Below, one piece after another: positions 24,943-34,240 of a DNA stretch of 64,000 nt (the stretch's first letter is position 1; every line of letters starts with the position of its first letter). Source of the stretch: Solirubrobacter deserti (lineage in GTDB: Bacteria > Actinomycetota > Thermoleophilia > Solirubrobacterales > Solirubrobacteraceae); NCBI RefSeq assembly GCF_003344625.1, contig NZ_QPKJ02000005.1, positions 248,001 through 312,000 of the forward strand, read 5' to 3'. The notes beneath the pieces are model-generated. The model saw only the letters and a program-made list of their open reading frames with translations. It made no database searches and had not been told where the DNA came from. A program made the position numbers and the translations under genes.

Positions 24943-25836
24943 GTGCGCCAGTCGATCGTGATCGTGACCAAGGATCGGCCGGCGCTCCTCGCCGACACCC
25001 TTGCCAGCCTTGCGGGCTGTGCGCCGCAATCGGCCGAGGTGCTCGTGGTGGACGCGTCCGATGGGGAGGCCACCCGGGACGTGGTCGGCGCCGCCGCGGC
25101 GGCGCATCCCGCGCTCGGGCTCCGCTATCTGCGTTCCGCGCCCGGGCTCTGTCGCCAGCGCAACCGCGGGCTCGACGAGGCCCAGGGTGAGATCGTCGTG
25201 TACCTGGACGACGACGTGCTGCTCGAGCCCGACGCGCTCGAGCAGCTGCTCAAGCCCTTCGAGGACCCGGGCGTGGTCGGTACCACGGGAAAGCTCGTCG
25301 AGCCGTCTTCGCGGCGGTTCTCCTTCAAGCACTCACGGCTGCGCTGCTGGCTGCCCGGTGCCGGCGCCCAGGGCACGATGACGCGCAGCGGCTATCCGAA
25401 CCGGGTGTGGTCGGTCGACGAGTGGCACACGGTCGAGACGATGTCGGGCTGCTTCATGGCGGCGCGCATGGACGATGCCCGCGCCACGCGCTTCGACGAG
25501 CGGCTCGAGGCGCCCAACGGCTACGCGTTCCTCGACGACGAGGACTTCGCGTACCGGCTCGCGCAACGTGGCCGCCTGATCTACACGCCGGAAGCCCGTC
25601 TCGTCCACCGCGCCACCGGCCTGCGCACCTCGCGCGCGCGAGAGTTCAACCGCAGGCTCGTCATCCGGCGCCACTACACGCTCGAGAAGTCCTTCTCGGA
25701 CCGGCGTGGGGCGCACGCGCATTGGTGGCTGATGATGGCGATCCACGTCGTCCACCGCGCGGTCAACACCGACTGGCAGGGGGCGCGCGGACTGCTCGAC
25801 GGGCTCTGGGACGTCGCACGGCGGAGAACCCTCTGA
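24943..25836 (+). CDS. glycosyltransferase family 2
   Basis: The product has 297 residues with a GTG at 24943. SIVIVTKDRPALLADTLASL opens the GT-A fold; EVLVVDASDGEAT and IVVYLDDDVLLEPDALEQL carry the DxD-type motif; FDERLEAPNGYAFLDDEDF followed by AYRLAQRGR is the ED-like catalytic region. TAGTGT lies 10 bases before the GTG. It transfers a sugar to the lipid-linked intermediate on the cytoplasmic face. It is followed directly by a GT4 gene. Confidence 0.92.
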   Translation: MRQSIVIVTKDRPALLADTLASLAGCAPQSAEVLVVDASDGEATRDVVGAAAAAHPALGLRYLRSAPGLCRQRNRGLDEAQGEIVVYLDDDVLLEPDALEQLLKPFEDPGVVGTTGKLVEPSSRRFSFKHSRLRCWLPGAGAQGTMTRSGYPNRVWSVDEWHTVETMSGCFMAARMDDARATRFDERLEAPNGYAFLDDEDFAYRLAQRGRLIYTPEARLVHRATGLRTSRAREFNRRLVIRRHYTLEKSFSDRRGAHAHWWLMMAIHVVHRAVNTDWQGARGLLDGLWDVARRRTL

Positions 25837-25850
25837 GCGCCCTCGCACCC

Positions 25851-26951
25851 GTGCGCGTGGCGTTCGTCTCCTCGCACGCACAACCGGGCGGATCGGAGCG
25901 CTACCTCGAGCTGTTGCTCGACGAGCTCGGGCCGCCGTGGATCGCGGAGGTCATCGTGCTGCAGGCCGGATGGCTGGTGGATCGGCTGCACTTGGCCGGG
26001 CACCCGGTGACCGTCGTGCCGGTGGGCCGGCGGCTCGACCTGCTCGCGGGCGCGGTGCGCCTACGCCGTGAGCTGCGGCGCGTCCGGCCCCGCGTCATCC
26101 ACGCCAACGGCGTGAAGGCGGCCCTGGTCGCGGGGCTCGCGACGATCGGCTCGGGCGTGCCCGTCATCTGGGTCAAGCACGACTTCTCCGGCGGCCGCTG
26201 GCTCACGAGCGTGGTCGCCGCGCTGTGCCGGCAGGTGGTCGGCGTGAGCGCGGCGGTGACGGCGGCCGTACCCGGCACCTTGTCCGCGCGCGTGCACGTG
26301 GTGCCCAACGGCACCCGGCCCGTGAGCGTGGACCGGGACGCGGCCCGGGCGGAGCTGCGCGAACGGCTCGGCCTCGACGCGTCGGCGCCGGTCGTGCTCT
26401 TCCTCGGCCGCTTGAGCCGCGTGAAGGGCGCGCGGCTGCTCGTCGCGGCCCTACCGCGGCTGCGCGAGCGCGTTCCCCGCGCGCACGTCGTGATCGCGGG
26501 GGAGCGCGACATCGCGGAGCCGGAGGTCGCGGACGAGCTGCCCGTGCAGGCAGCGGCGCTCGGCGTGCAGGGCGCGATCAGCTTCCTTCCTTGGCAGGAC
26601 GATCCCGCCCGGCTGGTCGCCGGCGCGGACGTGGTCGCGGTCCCGAGCGGGCCGCACGTCCCGGGCGGATCTCCGGGGGAGGGCTTCGGCCTGGTGGCGA
26701 TCGAGGCGATGGCGATCGGTACGCCCGTGGTGGCCGTGGCGGCGGGGGCGCTCCCGGAGGTCCTGGGCGACGCCGGGCGGCTCGTGGCGCCGACCGCCGA
26801 AGCGCTGGCCGACGGGCTCGCCGACGTGCTGCTCGACCCGGCTCTGCGCCAGCGCTTCGCGGCCGCCGGCCGGCGCCGCGTGGCCGAGTACTTCACGCTC
26901 GAGCGGATGAGCGCGCGGATGCAGGAGCGCTACCTCGAGGCCGCCCGGTGA
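25851..26951 (+). CDS. glycosyltransferase family 4 (GT-B)
   Basis: The product has 366 residues from the GTG at 25851. VAFVSSHAQPGGSERYLELL is the N-terminal Gly-rich loop; VIHANGVKAALVAG, VVLFLGRLSRVKGARLLVAA and GEGFGLVAIEAMAIGTPVVA (the E-x7-E region) follow in order. A CTG at 25833, in frame and overlapping the previous stop as CTGA, is an alternative start that would add 6 residues. It overlaps the next GT4 by 4 bases. Confidence 0.92.
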   Translation: MRVAFVSSHAQPGGSERYLELLLDELGPPWIAEVIVLQAGWLVDRLHLAGHPVTVVPVGRRLDLLAGAVRLRRELRRVRPRVIHANGVKAALVAGLATIGSGVPVIWVKHDFSGGRWLTSVVAALCRQVVGVSAAVTAAVPGTLSARVHVVPNGTRPVSVDRDAARAELRERLGLDASAPVVLFLGRLSRVKGARLLVAALPRLRERVPRAHVVIAGERDIAEPEVADELPVQAAALGVQGAISFLPWQDDPARLVAGADVVAVPSGPHVPGGSPGEGFGLVAIEAMAIGTPVVAVAAGALPEVLGDAGRLVAPTAEALADGLADVLLDPALRQRFAAAGRRRVAEYFTLERMSARMQERYLEAAR

Positions 26952-28048
26952 AGCGCATCCTGCACGTGATGCAGCCGCGCGACGGAGGCGTTCCGCAGCT
27001 CGTGACCAACGTGAGCGGCGAGCTCAGCGCGCGCGGCTGGGAGGTCGAGGTCGCCGCCTCCGAGGCGGCCGGGCCCGGCTCGCCGCAGCGCGCGCGGCTG
27101 GAGGCGGCGGGGGCGCGGGTGCACGCGCTGCCGATGACGGGGCTGATCGGCGCCGGGGACGCGCGGGCCGCCGCGCGCCTGCGCGAGTTGGACTCCGAAC
27201 GGCGCTACGACGTCATCCACGCCCATTCGTCCAAGGCCGGCGCGCTGGTCCGCGCGGCGCTGCCGCGCCCCGAGCGGATCGTGTACACGCCGCACTGCTT
27301 CGCGTTCCTGGCCGGGTTCGGCGCCGCGCGCGCCGTCTACTGGGCGGCCGAACAGGCGCTGCTGCCGCGCACCGGCGCGGTGGTGGCCTGCTCGCGCTGG
27401 GAGGCGGCGAAGAGCCGGCGGAGCCTCCTCGGCGCGCACCGGAAGCTGCGCGTCGTCCAGAACGGCGTGCCGGCCTGCGAACGCGTCGAGCCGGACCCGC
27501 GCATCACGGCCCTGCCACGCCCGATCATCGGCTTCCTGACGCGGTTGGACCCGCCGAAGGAGCCGGTGCGGCTGATCGAGGCGGCGGCGCTCGAGCGCTT
27601 TCCCGGCACGGTGGTGATCGTCGGCTCCGGGCAGTTCGAGGGCGAGGTGCGCGAGGCGATCGCGGCCCACGGCCTGGGCGAGCGGGTCCTGCATCTGCCC
27701 TTCAACCCGCCCGTGGAGCGCTTCCTGCACGGCTTCGACATGCTCGTGCTGCCCTCGCGCTGGGAGTCGCTGCCGCTCGCCATCCTCGAGGCGATGGCGT
27801 GCGGGCTGCCGACGATCGCGAGCGATGTCGGAGGGATGGCCGAAGCGATCGAGGACGGGGTCACGGGCCGGCTCGTCCCGCCCGAGGACACGCCGGCGCT
27901 GGCGGCAGCGATCGGCGCGCTGGCTCAGGACCCTGAGGGACTGCGCGCGATGGGCGCGCGCGCCCGCGAGCGCTGGTCCGAGCGGTTCTCGCTCACGCGC
28001 ATGGTGGACGAGCTCGAGGCGGTCTACGCCGAGCGCGCGGCGGCTTGA
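26948..28048 (+). CDS. glycosyltransferase family 4 (GT-B)
   Basis: The product has 366 residues; the GTG at 26948 overlaps the previous stop as GTGA. RILHVMQPRDGGVPQLVTNV opens the N-terminal Rossmann domain; YDVIHAHSSKAGALVRAAL, FLTRLDPPKEPVRLIEAA and SRWESLPLAILEAMACGLPT (donor-binding E-x7-E) follow. It resembles capsule GT4 enzymes that add hexoses to lipid-linked chains. The 3' end overlaps the convergent O-antigen-ligase-like gene by 25 bases. Confidence 0.92.
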   Translation: MKRILHVMQPRDGGVPQLVTNVSGELSARGWEVEVAASEAAGPGSPQRARLEAAGARVHALPMTGLIGAGDARAAARLRELDSERRYDVIHAHSSKAGALVRAALPRPERIVYTPHCFAFLAGFGAARAVYWAAEQALLPRTGAVVACSRWEAAKSRRSLLGAHRKLRVVQNGVPACERVEPDPRITALPRPIIGFLTRLDPPKEPVRLIEAAALERFPGTVVIVGSGQFEGEVREAIAAHGLGERVLHLPFNPPVERFLHGFDMLVLPSRWESLPLAILEAMACGLPTIASDVGGMAEAIEDGVTGRLVPPEDTPALAAAIGALAQDPEGLRAMGARARERWSERFSLTRMVDELEAVYAERAAA

Positions 28049-29391
28049 GCGCGCGCGAGCGCGACGAGCATCCCGACCTGCGCGATGAACGTCGCCGCGA
28101 CCACGTTGTTGCGCGGCGGGTAGTCGCCGAGGCTCGTCATCACGTTGCCCACCATCGATGCGGTGAGCGCGAGTCCGAGGGCGCCCGTGACCGGATCGCC
28201 GCGGGAGCGGACCGCGTGCACGACCAGGCGGCCGACGGCGGCGAGCAGCCAGAGCAGCGCGATCACGCCGGCCGTCCCGAGTTCCACGGCGAACGTCAAC
28301 ACGACGTTGTGGGCGTGCTCGTACGGCTCGCCGCCCTCGTTCAGGCCCGCTGCCAGCGAGATCAGCCGGAAGTTGGCTGCGCCGACCCCGAGCCAGGGGT
28401 GCTCGCCGAAGATCTCGGGGACCGCGCTGTAGATCTTGAACCGCGGATCGTCCCGGACGACGCTGGTGCCCTGCCCGAGGGTGCCCAGCCGCGAGGTGAC
28501 CACCTCCACCTGGTGCGATTGCGACAGCGCCCGAGCGTTCGCGAACGCGAACACGAGCAGCACCGCCAGCGCCACGAACGCCAGGCGGCGGAACGGCGGC
28601 GACAGCAGCAGCACCAGGAAGCTGAGCGCGGCGCCCAGCAGGCTCGTCCGCGACAGCGAGAGCATCAGCGCCACCACGCTCAACGCGGCCGCGACGGCCA
28701 TCACGGCGCGCAACCACACCGAGCCGCGCGTGGCCAGCACCATGGCGATCGGCAGCGTCATCAGCAGGAAGAAGCCCAGCGTGTTCGGCTGGGAGAAGCT
28801 ACCCTGCGCGCGGCCCGTGACGGCGGCGCCTCCCGCGACGAGCGTCTGCGTCCCGCTGGTGGCGATGGCGAGCAACGAGACGAGCCCGCCGGCCAGTGCC
28901 ATGCACACCAGCGTGCGTCGCACCTCGCTGAGCGGCAAGTTGGCCACCTGCGTGCCGATGACCGCGAATGCCGACCACATGACCAGGACCTTGGTCACGA
29001 GCGCGGTGTCGCGCGCGACCGTGAACCCGAGGGCGATCACGAGGCAGATGGCCGCCAGCGCGCGCAGCGCGGGTGGCACCGGAGGCACGCGGCCGAGGAT
29101 CGACCACTCGAGCAGCGTGGAGGCGGCGCTGAGCAGCAGCAACAGCTCCGTGACGCTGAACCCGGCGAGGCCGCCGGCCTTGAACGAGAAGAACTCGAGC
29201 GGCACGGCCAGCAGCGCGAGCTGCAGGCCGAGCACGGGCCGGCGGACGACGGCGATCGCGACCACGATCGCGATCGGCACGACGAACCCGGCCGGCGCGC
29301 CGAGTTGCGCCATCACCATGACCTGGGCGGCCGCCACCATGCACGCGGCGGCGATGCCACCCAACAGCAGGACGCGCGAGCCGACGGTCAC
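28024..29391 (-). CDS. O-antigen ligase / polymerase family membrane protein (Wzy-like)
   Basis: The product has 455 residues with a GTG at 29391 and about 12 hydrophobic segments. The Wzy_C signature includes GSFSQPNTLGFFLLMTLPIA, then a periplasmic loop and HPWLGVGAANFRLI with the later YEHAHNVVLTFAVELG motif, as in WaaL/Wzy proteins. It would polymerise repeat units or ligate the finished glycan outside the membrane. A second family member lies at 34241-36256, so one may be polymerase and the other ligase. Confidence 0.9.
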   Translation of the reverse strand: MTVGSRVLLLGGIAAACMVAAAQVMVMAQLGAPAGFVVPIAIVVAIAVVRRPVLGLQLALLAVPLEFFSFKAGGLAGFSVTELLLLLSAASTLLEWSILGRVPPVPPALRALAAICLVIALGFTVARDTALVTKVLVMWSAFAVIGTQVANLPLSEVRRTLVCMALAGGLVSLLAIATSGTQTLVAGGAAVTGRAQGSFSQPNTLGFFLLMTLPIAMVLATRGSVWLRAVMAVAAALSVVALMLSLSRTSLLGAALSFLVLLLSPPFRRLAFVALAVLLVFAFANARALSQSHQVEVVTSRLGTLGQGTSVVRDDPRFKIYSAVPEIFGEHPWLGVGAANFRLISLAAGLNEGGEPYEHAHNVVLTFAVELGTAGVIALLWLLAAVGRLVVHAVRSRGDPVTGALGLALTASMVGNVMTSLGDYPPRNNVVAATFIAQVGMLVALARAQAAARSA

Positions 29392-29416
29392 GCCGACGAT
29401 GGTAGGCGGCGCGGCG

Positions 29417-30874
29417 TCAGCGAGCGGCGCGTCGGGCCGCCGCCTTGCGCTTGGCGGCGGCCTTGGCGCGGGCCTTGGCCTTCGCCTTGCGTGAGACCTT
29501 GGCGGAGACCTTGCTCGTGCTGGGCCGCTTGCGCGTCTTGGCCGGCGGGCGCTTGGTCACCGGCGGCGCGGCCGGGGCCGCGGGCGGTGCCGCCGGCGCG
29601 GGGGGCGCCGGGGTGACGGGCGCGATCGGCGCCACCGGCGCCACAGGCGCGACGGGGGCCACGGGCGCCGGGGTCACCGGGGCCGGAGGCTGCGGGGCGG
29701 GCGGGACGGGGGTCAGCGGGCCCGACGGGACTTGCGGCTGTTGCGGGCCTTGAGCCGGCTGCTCTGGGCCATTCGTGAGGAACGCAGTGCCTTCTTGAAA
29801 CGCCGCCCAAGCGGGCTTGGCCGACCCGTCCCACCGCCTCAGGCCATAGTTGGAGTGCAGGTCGTTGGCGTCGCGGCCGGTGTCCTGGAGGTTGAACCAG
29901 ATCGTCGCGTCCACGAACGACCACTTGGCGATCTGCTGCACCTGCTGCTTGAGGTAGAGCGCCTGCGTCTCCTCGGTGACGCCGTTGTTCCAGCGGTCGC
30001 GGGAACGGACCGTGGACGTGCTGTAGCCGGCCTCGGTCAGCCACAGCGGCTTGTCGTCGCCGTTGGCGAGCATCACGTCGCGCACGGCGGGCACGCCGCG
30101 GATGAACGAGTAGCGGGGGTCCTGGCCGGCGACCGGGTCCAGCGGCGAGTAGTCCTCGCTGTACGGGTGGATCGAGAAGGCGTCGAAGAAGCCCTTGACG
30201 CCGAGCGTGTAGAGGCGTCCGGTGAATGCGTGGTCGGACCCGGACAGCGAACCGACGAGGACGGTCGTGCTCGGGTCGGCCGCCTTGACGGCGGGGTACG
30301 CCGCCTTGACCATCGCGGCGTACGCGGCGGCCTGATCGGGTGCCTTGAAGTAGGCGTCGTGGTTGGGCTCGTTCCAGATCTCCCACGCCTTGACGCGGCC
30401 CTTGTAGCGGGCGGCGACCTTGGCCAGGGCGCTGGCGTACGCGGCGGGGTCCTTCGGCGCGTACCGGTCCACACCACGCGACCACCACTCGCCCGCGCAG
30501 TTCTGCTTGATCGACTCGGGCGCGCTGGAAGCCCAGCACGGCGTCCACGTGAAGGTCAGCAGCAGCTTGATCCCGCGCGCCTCGGCCGCATCCACGAGCG
30601 CGTCCAGGCGGCCGAGGTGGTAGCCGCTGAACGAGCCCGGGCCGGTCTCCTGCAGCGAGGACCAGCCGACGTCGACGCGGGTGATCGTCGCGCCCGACGA
30701 CTTGACGAGATCGAGCTGACGCTTCATCTCGGCGGTGTCGACGTCGCCCCACAGCAGATGGGTCTGCATGCCGGCCAGCTTGGTGGCCGCCGCGGCCGTG
30801 CCCGGTATCAGGCACCAGGCCATGGCGGCGGCGAAGATCGCAGCAAGATATGCGCGGACTCGCGAACGTGGCAA
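29417..30874 (-). CDS. secreted clan GH-A glycoside hydrolase with Ala-Pro linker and cationic tail
   Basis: The product has 485 residues with a TTG at 30874 and GGGAG 6 bases upstream. Signal peptide: LAAIFAAAMAWCLIPGTAAA. The catalytic barrel (~33-345) has the acid/base Glu in AWEIWNEPNHDAYF and the likely nucleophile Glu in LWLTEAGYSTST, as in GH5/GH39-type enzymes. An APVAPVAPVAPIAPVTP linker and then ~45 residues extremely rich in Lys, Arg and Ala (KAKAKARAKAAAKRKAAARR) end the protein. The tail may bind anionic glycan or wall polymer. A c-di-GMP-I riboswitch lies in its leader. Confidence 0.85.
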   Translation of the reverse strand: MPRSRVRAYLAAIFAAAMAWCLIPGTAAAATKLAGMQTHLLWGDVDTAEMKRQLDLVKSSGATITRVDVGWSSLQETGPGSFSGYHLGRLDALVDAAEARGIKLLLTFTWTPCWASSAPESIKQNCAGEWWSRGVDRYAPKDPAAYASALAKVAARYKGRVKAWEIWNEPNHDAYFKAPDQAAAYAAMVKAAYPAVKAADPSTTVLVGSLSGSDHAFTGRLYTLGVKGFFDAFSIHPYSEDYSPLDPVAGQDPRYSFIRGVPAVRDVMLANGDDKPLWLTEAGYSTSTVRSRDRWNNGVTEETQALYLKQQVQQIAKWSFVDATIWFNLQDTGRDANDLHSNYGLRRWDGSAKPAWAAFQEGTAFLTNGPEQPAQGPQQPQVPSGPLTPVPPAPQPPAPVTPAPVAPVAPVAPVAPIAPVTPAPPAPAAPPAAPAAPPVTKRPPAKTRKRPSTSKVSAKVSRKAKAKARAKAAAKRKAAARRAAR

Positions 30875-30911
30875 GACGGACTCCCGTTGTGCGTCCGCCT
30901 ACGCGATGGTC

Positions 30912-30990
30912 CTGTTCGGCAGCCCGGCTGACTCCAGGGGAGTCCCGTGGCTTTGCGCCTCCGCCTCACGACGGATTTGCCCTTTCGCAG
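30912..30990 (-). promoter_or_regulatory. cyclic-di-GMP-I (GEMM) riboswitch
   Basis: On the minus strand the core runs GGGCAAATCC, a P2 hairpin capped by a GTGA (GNRA) tetraloop, the invariant GGCGCAAAGCCACGGG, the P3 arm GACT-N7-AGTC, then AGCCGGGCTGCC pairing back to GGCA. These are the defining elements of c-di-GMP-I aptamers, including the tetraloop and its receptor. Downstream, the Shine-Dalgarno GGGAGTCC (30885-30878) is exactly complementary to GGACTCCC inside P3 (30945-30938). Ligand-stabilised P3 would therefore free the ribosome site, so an ON switch is predicted. A TAGCGT box at about 31012-31007 may be its promoter -10. Confidence 0.9.
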
Positions 30991-31075
30991 GCGGGAAGTT
31001 GGCTGACGCTACCTGTTATCGGCAGGGTGCCCGCTGGACACAAGTCCAAACTTGCGATGAGCGTCCAGAATGTTC

Positions 31076-32518
31076 TCAGCGCGAACTTTCAACGGCCCGA
31101 CCGAGGCGGCCGCCGTCCTGCTCGTCCGGTGGGCCCTCGGCGTAGTAGCCGGAGGTGAACGGGCCCGGATCGACGCGGTTGACGACGACGCCGAAGATCG
31201 TGGTGTGGGAGCGGCGCAGCTGATCCACGGCCTGCTCGGCGAGCCGGCGCTGGGTACGGCGCGCGTCCACGACGAGCACCACGCCCTCGGCCACCGAGGC
31301 GATCAGGGACGCGTCGGCGGCCACCGACAGCGGCGGCGTGTCGTACAGGACGAGTTCGTAGCGCTCGCGCGCGGCGCGGTCGAAGTCCCTCAGCGCCTCC
31401 GACCCGAGCAGCGCTGCCGGGTTCGGCGGCAGCGGCCCGGCGGGCAGCAGGTCCATGCTGGAGTCCGGGACGGCCCACACCGCCTCGCCCATCGTCGCCC
31501 CGTGGACGAGCAGGCTCGAGAAGCCGCGTGGCGAGCTCGCGCCCGCGCCGCTCTTGTTGGCCAGGCTCGGCCGGCGCAGGTCCGCCTCGACCAGCAGCGT
31601 CGGCAGGTCCAGCTCGCCCGCGGCTCGGCCGACGCTGAGCGCGACGGTGGACTTGCCCTCCTGCTCGTCCGAGGACACGATGGCCACGGAGCGCGGCCGC
31701 CGGCCGACGTTCGCGAAGGTGAGGTTGGCGAGCACCAGCCGGAAGCCCTCGGCCGCCGCCCGCGCGTCGCGGCTCTGCAGGCGCTCGCCCTGCAGCAGAC
31801 GCTCGACGTCCGCGCCCGAGCCCTGCGGGATGCGCCCGATGATCGGCAGCCCGAGCACCTCGGTCATCGAGTCGGTGATCTCGAGGCGGCGGTCCAGCCG
31901 GTGCGCGGCCAGCGCGGCGCCGAGCGCGGCGAGCGCGGCCAGCAGCGCGCCGGCGGCGAGGTACAGCCGCGGTCGCGGCCGGACGGGGTTCGTCGGCAGC
32001 GTCGCGGGTTCGGCGACGCTCGCCTTGCCGGTCGAGGCGCCGGCCGACGCGAGCTGGCGCGTGCGCTCCTGGAAGACCTGCGTGTAGGTGTTGGCGAGCA
32101 ACTGCGCTGCCTCGGGCGTCTCCGCCTCGGTGGTGACGCGCAGCAGCTGCGAATCGGTCACGGCCTCGACCGTCAGCGCGTTGGCCGGCTCGGGCGGCAT
32201 GCCGGGCCGGTTCCCCACGCGCCGTTTGACCTCGTCCGCGAGGTTCTGCGTCTGCAGCAGCTGCTCGAACGTGGTCAGCAACGCCGACGAGATCTGCGTC
32301 TGCTCGAAGTCCGAGGACACCGGACGGTCCGGCGTGACGAGCATGTAGCCCGTCGCCTCGTAGGCCGGCGTCAGCGAGGCCGTCAGCGCCGCCACGGAGG
32401 CCAGCACGGCGACGAACGTGCTCAGCGCGATCCAGCGCCGCCGCCAGACGACGCCCACGATGTCATCAGCCGCCGCGCGGCGGCCGGGAGCGGCGCTCAG
32501 GCTGTCAGCGGTCGCCAC
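31076..32518 (-). CDS. Wzz-domain / BY-kinase fusion (polysaccharide chain-length regulator)
   Basis: The product has 480 residues with a GTG at 32518. The N-terminal Wzz domain has TM1 (WIALSTFVAVLASVAALTAS), an extracytoplasmic loop and TM2 (LYLAAGALLAALAALGAALA, ~195-215). The cytoplasmic kinase has Walker A SSDEQEGKSTVAL, Walker A' LLVEADLRRP and Walker B LVLYDTPPL. The C-terminus has only one YY pair (SGYYAEGP) instead of the usual Tyr cluster, so autophosphorylation capacity may be small. It controls polymer length with the Wzy protein and is the likely substrate of the CpsB-type phosphatase at 17811-18572. It overlaps the upstream gene by 14 bases. Confidence 0.92.
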   Translation of the reverse strand: MATADSLSAAPGRRAAADDIVGVVWRRRWIALSTFVAVLASVAALTASLTPAYEATGYMLVTPDRPVSSDFEQTQISSALLTTFEQLLQTQNLADEVKRRVGNRPGMPPEPANALTVEAVTDSQLLRVTTEAETPEAAQLLANTYTQVFQERTRQLASAGASTGKASVAEPATLPTNPVRPRPRLYLAAGALLAALAALGAALAAHRLDRRLEITDSMTEVLGLPIIGRIPQGSGADVERLLQGERLQSRDARAAAEGFRLVLANLTFANVGRRPRSVAIVSSDEQEGKSTVALSVGRAAGELDLPTLLVEADLRRPSLANKSGAGASSPRGFSSLLVHGATMGEAVWAVPDSSMDLLPAGPLPPNPAALLGSEALRDFDRAARERYELVLYDTPPLSVAADASLIASVAEGVVLVVDARRTQRRLAEQAVDQLRRSHTTIFGVVVNRVDPGPFTSGYYAEGPPDEQDGGRLGRAVESSR

Positions 32519-33983
32519 GGGCGAAGAGCAAGGCCGGAATCGTCTTGGCGACGATCTTCAGATCGAGGAGGGGACTCCAATTCTCGATGTAGAAATTGTC
32601 CCACTCGACCCGGTCTTGCAAAGAGGTGTCCCCGCGGAGCCCGTTCACCTGCGCCCACCCGGTCAGCCCCGATTTGACCCGGTGGCGCTCAGGGTAGCGA
32701 TAAATGGCGTCTTCGAACTGCTCGACGTAGTGCGTGATCTCCGGGCGCGGCCCGACCAGTGACATGTCGCCGCGGGCGACGTTCCACAGCTGCGGCAGTT
32801 CGTCCAGCGAGGTGCGGCGCAGCCACGCGCCCACGCGGGTGCGTCGGTCCCCATCGGCCGCCGGCTCAGCGGACATCCCGATCGCGGCCATCGCCCACGC
32901 CGCGTTGCTCTCGCCCGCCGGGCCGGGCTCGCCCGCCATGGTCCGGAACTTGAGCATGTCGAAGGCGCGCCCGTCCAGCCCGACGCGGCGCTGACGGAAC
33001 AGCACCGGCCCGGGAGAGCTGAGCTTGACGGCGATCGCGATCGCGGCCACCACCGGCGTCAGGACGAGCAGCACGAGCGACGCGATCACGCGGTCGAGCG
33101 CGTACTTGACGGTGAACTGCCACGAGTGCGGGTCGGACGGGTCCAGCGAGACGATCGGCAGCGCGCCCAGGTGCTCGACGCGGGTGCGCCGGCCCTCGAC
33201 CTCGAACAGCCGCGGCACCACGTTGACCCCGATGCCCAGCGCCCAGCAGCGCCGGACGACGTCCAGCACGACCGACGGGGGCGCGGTGGAGAAGGCGACG
33301 ATGACGTGCTCCACGTCGTGCTCGGCGACGACCTCCTCGAGATCCCACGAGGCGCCCAGCACCGGCAGCGTGAGCCCGCTGTCACCGTCGAGCGGCTCCT
33401 TGTCGAGGAAACCGATCGGCTGGAAGCCGAACTGCGGCTCGTTGAGCAGGCGCTGGGCCACGGTCTGACCGACCTGGCCGGCGCCGACGATCAGCGTCGC
33501 GTGCGCGGTCCGCGTCGTCGCGCGGCGGGTGACCGCCTCGACGCCCGCGACTCCGAGCCGACCCGTACCGACCAGCGTCGCCATCAGCAGCCACAGGCGC
33601 GCGGCGGAGTCGCCGGCGCCGACGTGGCCCGCCCCGAGCTCGAAGCACGCGGCGGAGATCGCGACGAGCGCCGGGATCGTGATCAGCTTGCGGCGCTCGG
33701 CGCCGGCGGGCAGCGTGGCGCGTGGGCGGTAACAACCGACCGCGGCGTAGGCGGCCATCGTGGCGAGGATCACGAGCGCGACGGTGCCCAGGTCGAGCGG
33801 CTGTGCGCTCCACTCGTGGGCGCCGACGGCGGCGAGCACAAAGGCGATCGCGTCCACGCTCAGCAGAGCGAGCACGCGCGCACGGTTGCCGCGGCGCGCC
33901 GCGGTGCTGGTGCGTCGGCGGCCAGGAGCGTGCAGCTCCAGCGTCCCCGAAAGCATTTCCCTTGTAGCCGTCTGATCGCTCAC
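32505..33983 (-). CDS. polyprenyl glycosylphosphotransferase (WbaP/CpsE-like, initiating enzyme)
   Basis: The product has 492 residues with a GTG at 33983. It has four N-terminal membrane segments, a CoA-binding-like Rossmann domain (LIVGAGQVGQTVAQRLLN) and a fifth hydrophobic hairpin (DRVIASLVLLVLTPVVAAIA). The C-terminal catalytic domain carries SSPGPVLFRQRRVG, FDMLKFRTM, RRTSLDELPQLWNV, GDMSLVGPRPE and KSGLTGWAQVNG. It transfers a sugar-1-phosphate to undecaprenyl phosphate, the first step of repeat-unit assembly. It is the first gene of the operon with the Wzz/BY-kinase. Confidence 0.94.
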   Translation of the reverse strand: MSDQTATREMLSGTLELHAPGRRRTSTAARRGNRARVLALLSVDAIAFVLAAVGAHEWSAQPLDLGTVALVILATMAAYAAVGCYRPRATLPAGAERRKLITIPALVAISAACFELGAGHVGAGDSAARLWLLMATLVGTGRLGVAGVEAVTRRATTRTAHATLIVGAGQVGQTVAQRLLNEPQFGFQPIGFLDKEPLDGDSGLTLPVLGASWDLEEVVAEHDVEHVIVAFSTAPPSVVLDVVRRCWALGIGVNVVPRLFEVEGRRTRVEHLGALPIVSLDPSDPHSWQFTVKYALDRVIASLVLLVLTPVVAAIAIAVKLSSPGPVLFRQRRVGLDGRAFDMLKFRTMAGEPGPAGESNAAWAMAAIGMSAEPAADGDRRTRVGAWLRRTSLDELPQLWNVARGDMSLVGPRPEITHYVEQFEDAIYRYPERHRVKSGLTGWAQVNGLRGDTSLQDRVEWDNFYIENWSPLLDLKIVAKTIPALLFARGDR

Positions 33984-34240
33984 GCGCCCGCCCTACGTCC
34001 TTGTTCCGCCGTGATTTGCGTTGCGCCGCCCCGCCGTCCCGGCCGCCGCACTACCCAAAATCAGAGCGTAGACACTCGTTCTTTCGTGGTATTGACGAAC
34101 GGTCCTTGCCATCGCGAGCGCCTCCACGCGCCTGACGTCAAATTCTGCGGGGTCCAGGGATGATTCTCGGTGTCGGCGCGGCCGTACTCAACCAGTACAT
34201 CCGTCCGTGCGACAAACTTTTGGTGCTTTCGACCGATCCC

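Noticed and set aside
33984..34240. Riboswitch or small RNA in the divergent region before the second O-antigen-ligase-like gene
   Set aside because: No conserved aptamer core or strong hairpin could be recognised.
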